A DNA stretch of 19,167 nucleotides from positions 1-19,167 of the forward strand of contig DGEY01000018.1 in assembly GCA_002391385.1 (NCBI GenBank), in the 5' to 3' direction. Positions 13,915 through 19,167 of the stretch are shown piece after piece; the first letter of the stretch is position 1; each line of letters starts with the position of its first letter. The stretch is from Firmicutes bacterium UBA3914. Its GTDB lineage: Bacteria > Bacillota > Limnochordia > Darwinibacteriales > Darwinibacteriaceae. Both the position numbers and the translations under genes were made by a program. The notes beneath the pieces are model-generated. The model was given only the letters and a program-made list of their open reading frames with translations, was not told the DNA's origin and searched no databases.

Positions 13915-15324
13915 ATGAACCGGACGCTGGTTTTGGTTGATATCGGCAGCACCTTTACTAAAGTGACGGCGGTGGACACCGGCCAAGCAAGGATTCTGGC
14001 CCAATCCAGCGCGCCCACCACTATCCAAGACGTGAGCATCGGTCTGAAAAATGCCCTGCAGGGGCTGGGGCTCACCGCAGAAGAGCTGCGCCAGGCCAGG
14101 AAGCTGGCCTGTTCCAGTGCCGCGGGGGGCCTGCGCATGGTGGCCATCGGCCTGGTCCAGGATCTGACGGCTAAAGCCGCTAAACTGGCGGCCTTGGGAG
14201 CAGGGGCGCGGGTTTTGAACACCTATTCCTTTCAGCTGACCGAGGCGGATCGGGAAGAGATCATTGAACTGGGGCCCGATATCATCCTCTTGGCTGGAGG
14301 CACAGATGGAGGCAACAGCGAGAACATTCTCCACAACGCCCGGGTGCTGGCCAGCTTGCCCCAGCCGCTGCCTGTGGTCATCGCTGGCAATCGCTCGGTG
14401 GCCAAGGAAGTGGCTGCCTGTTTTCCCGAAGAGTTCAGCACTTATATAGCGCCGAACGTCATGCCTCAGATCGGCAAGCTCCAGGTGGACCCTGCCCGGG
14501 AAGTGATCCGCCGGGTGTTCATGGAGAAGATCATCTATGCCAAAGGTTTAGATAAGGCGGAGCGCTGGATCGACGGCATCTTCATGCCCACGCCTGCGGC
14601 GGTGCTCCGGGCCGGGCAGCTTCTGAGCGAAGGCACGGCCGCCAACCCAGGTTGGGGCGATCTGATTATCGTCGATGTGGGGGGTGCCACCACCGATGTC
14701 CATTCCCTGGGGACAGGTCTGCCCAGCCGGGCCGGGGTTGTCCTGCGGGGGCTGCCGGAACCCTTTGCCAAACGCACTGTGGAAGGGGATCTGGGGGTGA
14801 GGGTGAGCGTGCTGTCCCTCCTGGAGGCGGTGGGTGTGGACGCCCTGGTCCAGGAGACCCGTTGGACCCGGGAAGAAGTGGAAAGCAGGGCCCAGCTTCT
14901 GCACAGCCAGCCGGAGGTTCTTCCTCAAAACCAGGCGGAGGCTGCTTTCGACCGGGCCCTGGCCCGGCAGGCGGTGAGGCACGCGGTGGGCAGGCATGTG
15001 GGCCATCTCTCCGAGCTTTACACTCCGGCGGGTTTGGTTTGGGTGCAGGAAGGCAAGGACCTTTCCCAGGTGACCACGGTTATCGGCACAGGAGGCGTTT
15101 TGGTGAAAAGCGACGATCCCTTAGCGGCGCTGGAAGGAGCCGGGAAACAGGCCGATGCCCCTTTGGAACTGCGGCCTGAGCGTCCAGAGTTTTACCTGGA
15201 TGGAGATTACATCTTAGCAGCCATGGGTCTTTTGGCCCAGGAGGAACCGGAGGCTGCACTGGAGATCTTGAAGAACTCATTGAGCAACTACAAGCTTTGC
15301 GGGGAGGGAACCATCGTTGGGTGA
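13915..15324 (+). CDS. glmL: GlmL/MutL family glutamate mutase-associated ATPase-like protein
   Basis: A 469-residue protein of the MutL (GlmL) family found between the two glutamate mutase subunit genes. The ASKHA nucleotide-binding fold is seen as 'VLVDIGSTFTKVTAVDTG' at the N-terminus and 'IIVDVGGATTDVHSLG' near residue 250, with 'LLAGGTDGGNSENI' around residue 125. It is thought to be a chaperone or reactivase that helps the mutase replace damaged cobalamin, by analogy with diol dehydratase reactivases; this role is not well proven. ATG 13915 has GGGGGG (13903-13908) 6 bases upstream. It overlaps the next gene by 8 bases, suggesting coupled translation. Confidence 0.93.
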   Translation: MNRTLVLVDIGSTFTKVTAVDTGQARILAQSSAPTTIQDVSIGLKNALQGLGLTAEELRQARKLACSSAAGGLRMVAIGLVQDLTAKAAKLAALGAGARVLNTYSFQLTEADREEIIELGPDIILLAGGTDGGNSENILHNARVLASLPQPLPVVIAGNRSVAKEVAACFPEEFSTYIAPNVMPQIGKLQVDPAREVIRRVFMEKIIYAKGLDKAERWIDGIFMPTPAAVLRAGQLLSEGTAANPGWGDLIIVDVGGATTDVHSLGTGLPSRAGVVLRGLPEPFAKRTVEGDLGVRVSVLSLLEAVGVDALVQETRWTREEVESRAQLLHSQPEVLPQNQAEAAFDRALARQAVRHAVGRHVGHLSELYTPAGLVWVQEGKDLSQVTTVIGTGGVLVKSDDPLAALEGAGKQADAPLELRPERPEFYLDGDYILAAMGLLAQEEPEAALEILKNSLSNYKLCGEGTIVG

Positions 15325-16774
15325 GCGGCTCACGCATGACAAACTAGATTGGAATGAACTGCAGGAGGAAAGGCAGCAGGTGCTGGTCAGCTGGCCCACG
15401 GGCCAAGATGTGGATGTGGACGAGGCCGTGGCATTCCATAAACAGCTGCCGGCAGATTTGAACTTCGCCCAGTGCCTGAGCCGGGCCAAGACCGAAGGCA
15501 GAACCCTGGCGCAGCCCAGGGCGGGGGTCGCGGACCTCAACAGCCACCTGCAGCTGCTTTTATACCTGCAGGATGAGGGCGAAGCGGATCTTCTGCCCAC
15601 TACCATAGACTCCTACACCAGGCAGAACCGCTATGAGGAAGCGGAAAAGGCCTTGGCGGAAAGCGTGCGGGAGGGGAGGTCACTCCTCAACGGATTCCCC
15701 GCGGTCAATCATGGGGTGGCCAGCTGCCGGCGTTTGGTGGAAAGCGTCTCCCGCCCCCTCCAGGTTCGCCACGGCACCCCCGATGCCCGGCTGCTGGCGG
15801 AAATCACCCTCGCCGCGGGCTTTACCGCCTTCGAAGGGGGAGGCATCTCCTACAACATCCCCTATGCCAAACGGGTCCCCTTGGAGGAAAGTATCCGCCA
15901 CTGGCAGTATGTGGACCGCTTAGTGGGCTTTTATGAAGAGCAAGGGGTGACCATCAATCGCGAGCCCTTCGGCCCCCTCACAGGTACCCTGGTCGCGCCC
16001 TGCATCTCCCATGCGGTGGCTGTGATCGAGGCGGTACTCGCGGCTAAGCAGGGAGTGAAGAACATCACCTTAGGCTACGGCCAGTGCGGCAACGTGATCC
16101 AGGATGTGGCCGCCCTCCAGACCCTGACCATCTTGGCTGAAGAATACCTGCGGGCGGAGAACATCTACGATGTGGAAATCACCACCGTCTTCCACCAATG
16201 GATGGGTGGCTTCCCCAAAGACGAGGCCAAGGCCTATGGTGTCATCGCCCTGGGCAGTGCCACCGCCGCTTTGGGCAAAGCAACGAAGGTGATCGTGAAA
16301 ACCACCCATGAAGCCCTGGGTATTCCCACCAAGGAAGCAAACGCCCAGGGTATCCGGGCCACCAAGCAGGTGCTGAACATGCTCCAGGATCAGGTGTTCC
16401 CGGAAAACCCGTGCCTGGCGGAGGAGCGGGACATCATCCTGCAGGAGACCCGGGCGATTTTAAACCGGACCCTGGAACTCGGGGAGGGCGACTGGGCCCT
16501 GGGCGCAGTAAGGGCCTTTGCCGCAGGGGTGATCGATGTACCCTTTGCCCCCAGCACCTTCAATTTGGGCCGCACCATGCCCGCCCGGGACAACGAGGGG
16601 GCGGTGCGCTTCCTGCACTGGGGCAACCTGCCCTTCCCCAAGGAAATCCAGGATTTCCACCGGGCCAAACTGGCGGAGCGGGGCAAAGCGGAGCGGCGCG
16701 CCCCCAGTTTCCAGATGGTCATTGACGACATCTACGCCGTTGGTCAAGGCAGATTAGTGGGACGTCCCCGATAG
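15317..16774 (+). CDS. glmE: Methylaspartate (glutamate) mutase epsilon subunit
   Basis: A 485-residue TIM-barrel catalytic subunit that binds glutamate and houses the radical rearrangement. It closely follows the clostridial GlmE pattern: 'WPTGQDVDVDEAV', 'LAQPRAGVADL', 'LLPTTIDSYTRQNRYEEAE', 'LLNGFPAVNHGV', 'RHGTPDARLLAEI', 'EGGGISYNIPYAKRVPLE', 'INREPFGPLTGTLV', 'TVFHQWMGGFPKDE' and the ending 'FQMVIDDIYAVGQGRLVGRP'. The start is TTG 15317, inside the end of glmL, with GGGGAGGG (15301-15308) 8 bases upstream. With GlmS it forms the active tetramer. The length is normal and no key segment is missing. Confidence 0.97.
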   Translation: MGERLTHDKLDWNELQEERQQVLVSWPTGQDVDVDEAVAFHKQLPADLNFAQCLSRAKTEGRTLAQPRAGVADLNSHLQLLLYLQDEGEADLLPTTIDSYTRQNRYEEAEKALAESVREGRSLLNGFPAVNHGVASCRRLVESVSRPLQVRHGTPDARLLAEITLAAGFTAFEGGGISYNIPYAKRVPLEESIRHWQYVDRLVGFYEEQGVTINREPFGPLTGTLVAPCISHAVAVIEAVLAAKQGVKNITLGYGQCGNVIQDVAALQTLTILAEEYLRAENIYDVEITTVFHQWMGGFPKDEAKAYGVIALGSATAALGKATKVIVKTTHEALGIPTKEANAQGIRATKQVLNMLQDQVFPENPCLAEERDIILQETRAILNRTLELGEGDWALGAVRAFAAGVIDVPFAPSTFNLGRTMPARDNEGAVRFLHWGNLPFPKEIQDFHRAKLAERGKAERRAPSFQMVIDDIYAVGQGRLVGRPR

Positions 16775-16786
16775 GAGAGATGCGCA

Positions 16787-18136
16787 TTGAGTGAACTGAG
16801 AGTGCTTTCCCCCACAGCCATTTTAGGCTACGGTTTTCCCCTGTCCTCGTTCCAGGCCGGATTGGAACGGGATCCGCACGTGATTGCGGTAGATGCTGGT
16901 TCTACCGACCCCGGCCCCTATTACCTGGGCGCCGGTAAATCCTTCACCCAGCGTGCTCCGGTGAAAAGAGATTTGCATTACCTAGTTAAAGCAGCCCTGG
17001 AGCGGGGCATCCCCCTGATTATCGGCACGGCGGGAGGCTCCGGGGCCAAACCCCATGTGGACTGGACCCTGGAGATCATCAAGGAGATTCTCCAGGAACT
17101 GGGTGTCCGGGCCAAGCTGGCGGTGATCTACAGCGATGTGGATCGGGAGCTGCTCCTTAGGGAGCTGCGCCGGGGCAGAATCCAGCCCCTGGGTCCCGTG
17201 GGTCCCCTCACGGAGGAAGAAATCCTGGCCAGTTCCCATATAGTGGCCCAGATGGGGTTAGAGCCCATCATGGAGGCCTTGGAAGCTGGGGCCCAGATCA
17301 TCGTGGCCGGCCGGGCCTATGACCCCACCGTGTTTGCCGCCCTGCCAGTTCTTAAGGGTTATGATCTGGCCCTCGCCCTGCATATGGGGAAGATCCTGGA
17401 ATGTGCTGCCATCGCGGCCAGTCCCGGCAGCGGCAGTGACTGCCTCTTTGGCTACCTGCAGGAAGATGCCTTTATTCTGGAAGCCCTAAGTCCGGAGCGG
17501 ACCTGCACCAAGCTTTCCGTGGCCGCCCACACGCTCTACGAGAAGAGCAACCCCTATGAGCTTCCGGGTCCCGGTGGAACTTTGGATCTGCGGGAGACGC
17601 GGTTTGCCGAGCTCCCCGGCGGGAAGGTGAAGGTTTCCGGCACCCGCTTTAGGCCCACGGAGAAGTACTATCTCAAGCTGGAAGGAGCCCGTCAGGTCGG
17701 CTACCGCACCATCAGCATAGCCGGTGTGCGGGACCCCATCATGATCAGCCAGATCGATGACATCATTGCCGCGGTTAAAGAAAGGGTTGCCGACAACTTC
17801 CGCGATCTCCGCGATTACCAGCTCCATGTCCACTGCTACGGAAAGAACGGGGTGATGGGCAGTTTGGAACCGCAGATCGAGCCCGCCCATGAACTGGGCT
17901 TGGTGATGGAAGCGGTGGCGCCCACCCAGGAGGTGGCCGATACCATCTGCAGCTTCTTCCGCTCCACCCTGCTCCACTATGGTTATCCCGGCCGGAAGTC
18001 AACCGCGGGCAATCTGGCCTTTCCTTATTCGCCTTCGGATACATCGACGGGAGCGGTGTACAGGTTCAATATCTACCATCTTCTGGAGGTGGATGACCCC
18101 AAGGGGCTGTTCCCTCTGGAGATTAGAGAGGAGTGA
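16787..18136 (+). CDS. AtuA-like (DUF1446) protein of the glutamate mutase cluster
   Basis: A 449-residue protein of the acyclic terpene utilisation AtuA/DUF1446 family. Visible features are 'GYGFPLSSFQAGLERDP', 'VIAVDAGSTDPGPYYLGAGK', 'LIIGTAGGSGAKPHVDW' and 'IVAGRAYDPTVFAAL', which suggest a nucleotide- or acyl-CoA-type binding fold, and a C-terminal half with 'KYYLKLEGARQVGYRTISIA'. The name comes from a Pseudomonas terpene cluster; here the position between glmE and a DUF4387 gene points to glutamate or methylaspartate metabolism instead. The start is TTG 16787 with AGGAGAG (16773-16779) 7 bases before it. No membrane segment or signal peptide is seen. The reaction is unknown; I give no enzymatic function. 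Confidence 0.83.
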   Translation: MSELRVLSPTAILGYGFPLSSFQAGLERDPHVIAVDAGSTDPGPYYLGAGKSFTQRAPVKRDLHYLVKAALERGIPLIIGTAGGSGAKPHVDWTLEIIKEILQELGVRAKLAVIYSDVDRELLLRELRRGRIQPLGPVGPLTEEEILASSHIVAQMGLEPIMEALEAGAQIIVAGRAYDPTVFAALPVLKGYDLALALHMGKILECAAIAASPGSGSDCLFGYLQEDAFILEALSPERTCTKLSVAAHTLYEKSNPYELPGPGGTLDLRETRFAELPGGKVKVSGTRFRPTEKYYLKLEGARQVGYRTISIAGVRDPIMISQIDDIIAAVKERVADNFRDLRDYQLHVHCYGKNGVMGSLEPQIEPAHELGLVMEAVAPTQEVADTICSFFRSTLLHYGYPGRKSTAGNLAFPYSPSDTSTGAVYRFNIYHLLEVDDPKGLFPLEIREE

Positions 18137-18139
18137 GCT

Positions 18140-18442
18140 ATGCGTTACGTGAAGGATGCTGCTTCGGTTATCCGCAGCAAAAATGCAGGTCCTTATGAAC
18201 TGACTTTTGACTTGATGTTTCCCGATGCAGAAACTTACGAACAGGTCAGACACAGCATCACGAAGGAAAAAATCGCTGCCCTGTACAAAATCGACGTGAG
18301 CCAGGTGCTTTCCATTATCCATTTCGCGCCAGCCCATGCCGTGAAGATCACCATTGTGCGGCCGCGGGCCTCCGGAGACTTGGGGGAAACCGATGTCTAC
18401 GGGGCTCAGCAGCACGCTCCGCTGCTGGAGTTGACCTATTAA
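18140..18442 (+). CDS. DUF4387 family protein
   Basis: A 100-residue soluble protein. The pattern 'SKNAGPYELTFDLMFPDAET', then 'ITKEKIAALYKI' and 'APAHAVKITIVRPRASGD', with a 'DVYGAQQHAPLLEL' end, matches DUF4387. It starts 4 bases after the AtuA-like gene stop, with AGAGAGGAG (18125-18133) upstream of ATG 18140, so the two are cotranscribed. DUF4387 genes typically accompany AtuA-like genes, and in some genomes the two are fused; it is probably a small subunit of a two-part protein. Function is unknown. Confidence 0.8.
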   Translation: MRYVKDAASVIRSKNAGPYELTFDLMFPDAETYEQVRHSITKEKIAALYKIDVSQVLSIIHFAPAHAVKITIVRPRASGDLGETDVYGAQQHAPLLELTY

Positions 18443-18466
18443 CCATTTCGGAGAAGGAGTGTTGGC

Positions 18467-19167
18467 ATGCTTATTAAGGATGTCGTACTGTCAAAGGGAC
18501 TTACTGGGTTTTACTTCGATGACCAGCGGGCTATTCGCCAGGGGAACTACCAAGAAAACGGCATAGCATATCTAGGCGAGCCTATGACCCCCGGCTTTAG
18601 CAAGATCCGTCAAGCGGGGGAGAGCGTGTCGGTTCAGTTAGTCCTGGAAGACGGTCAGGTGGCCTATGGCGATTGCGCCGCGGTTCAGTATTCGGGCGCA
18701 GGTGGGCGGGATCCCCTCTTCCTCGCCGATAGGTATATACCCCAGATTGAGGAATACGTTGTACCAAAGCTGGTGGGGCGCAAGCTCACCTCCTTCCGTG
18801 AGCTGGCTGAAGAGATCGACCAGCTCACCAACGGGGAAGGGAAGCCCCTGCACACGGCCATCCGCTACGGAGTGACCCAGGCGATCCTGGATGCGGTGGC
18901 CAGAAGCAAGCACCTCACCATGGCTGAGGTCATTGTGGAGGAATACGGCCTGGAGCTCATCCCGGAGCGGGTGAAGATCTTCGCCCAAACCGGCGATGAC
19001 CGCAGGCTGAACGCGGATCGCATGATCATCAAGCAGGTGGATGTACTTCCCCACGGCTTGTTCAACAACGTGAACAAGCTGGGCCGGAAGGGCGAGCACC
19101 TGAAGGATTATGTGGTCTGGCTGAAAAACCGGGTGCAGGAGCTTAAACCAAGGGAGGACTACCTGCC
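18467..19167 (+). CDS. mal: Methylaspartate ammonia-lyase, 3' end cut by window edge
   Basis: The first 233 codons of an enolase-superfamily enzyme (full length about 413) that eliminates ammonia from threo-3-methyl-L-aspartate to give mesaconate. The N-terminus 'KGLTGFYFDDQRAIRQG', 'LVLEDGQVAYGDCAAVQYSG' and 'GRDPLFLADRY', then 'LHTAIRYGVTQAILDAVA', 'QTGDDRRLNADRMIIKQ' and 'VLPHGLFNNV', closely match clostridial enzymes. His196 in the last motif corresponds to the catalytic histidine (about 194) of characterised homologues. The metal-binding Asp/Glu residues and catalytic lysine of the barrel lie beyond the window. ATG 18467 follows AAGGAG (18454-18459) by 7 bases. The frame is open to the last base. 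It completes the mutase-lyase pair of the methylaspartate pathway. Confidence 0.96.
   Translation, partial: MLIKDVVLSKGLTGFYFDDQRAIRQGNYQENGIAYLGEPMTPGFSKIRQAGESVSVQLVLEDGQVAYGDCAAVQYSGAGGRDPLFLADRYIPQIEEYVVPKLVGRKLTSFRELAEEIDQLTNGEGKPLHTAIRYGVTQAILDAVARSKHLTMAEVIVEEYGLELIPERVKIFAQTGDDRRLNADRMIIKQVDVLPHGLFNNVNKLGRKGEHLKDYVVWLKNRVQELKPREDYL

Noticed and set aside
14652..15179. Glycine-rich, collagen-like + strand frame inside glmL
   Set aside because: It is an alternative frame of a clearly coding gene; the glycine and proline bias comes from GC-rich codons.
1..19167. CRISPR arrays, insertion sequences, tRNA genes or phage attachment sites
   Set aside because: None seen: no regularly spaced repeats, transposase-like proteins, tRNA cloverleaf sequences or terminal inverted repeats.

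Overview
The window looks like a chromosomal piece of a GC-rich, spore-forming, probably anaerobic member of the Bacillota (Firmicutes, Clostridia/Limnochordia-like). The signs are Shine-Dalgarno sites of the AAGGAGG type, a SpoIVB sporulation peptidase, the Asp23/AmaP/DUF2273 envelope-stress trio, the firmicute gene order nusB-xseA-xseB-ispA-dxs-tlyA-nadK-argR-recN-spoIVB, and a coenzyme B12-dependent glutamate-fermentation cluster. The exact taxon cannot be read from the sequence. All recognised genes are on the + strand.

Region 1 (1-1347): an upstream region with candidate sigma-A promoters, then asp23/gls24, amaP and a small DUF2273 membrane protein. Region 2 (1354-5047): nusB, a divergent TsaD/Gcp-like (M22/Kae1 fold) paralog, xseA, xseB and ispA, packed tightly and mostly with 4-14 bp overlaps.

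Region 3 (5048-6334) is the most remarkable part. About 720 bases without a protein gene lie between ispA and dxs and hold what I identify as an OLE RNA (ornate, large, extremophilic RNA). It runs from about 5100 to 5745, starts just after an extended -10 promoter, is closed by a long-range terminal helix (5107-5122 with 5724-5737), and contains many internal helices. It is followed at once by a multi-spanning membrane protein that I identify as OapA, the OLE-associated protein. The order ispA-ole-oapA-dxs-tlyA-argR-recN is the known genomic setting of OLE.

Region 4 (6339-13433): dxs, tlyA, nadK, argR, recN and spoIVB. It ends at a strong intrinsic terminator that lies inside the last codons of the spoIVB reading frame. 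spo0A, which often follows spoIVB, is not here.

Region 5 (13442-19167): a new promoter and a catabolic operon for glutamate fermentation by the 3-methylaspartate route. It contains the B12-binding sigma subunit of glutamate mutase, the MutL/GlmL ASKHA-type protein, the epsilon catalytic subunit, an AtuA-like (DUF1446) protein, a DUF4387 protein, and the first 233 codons of methylaspartate ammonia-lyase, cut by the window edge. Together these would convert L-glutamate to threo-3-methyl-L-aspartate and then mesaconate. The AtuA-like and DUF4387 proteins are conserved partners of unknown role.
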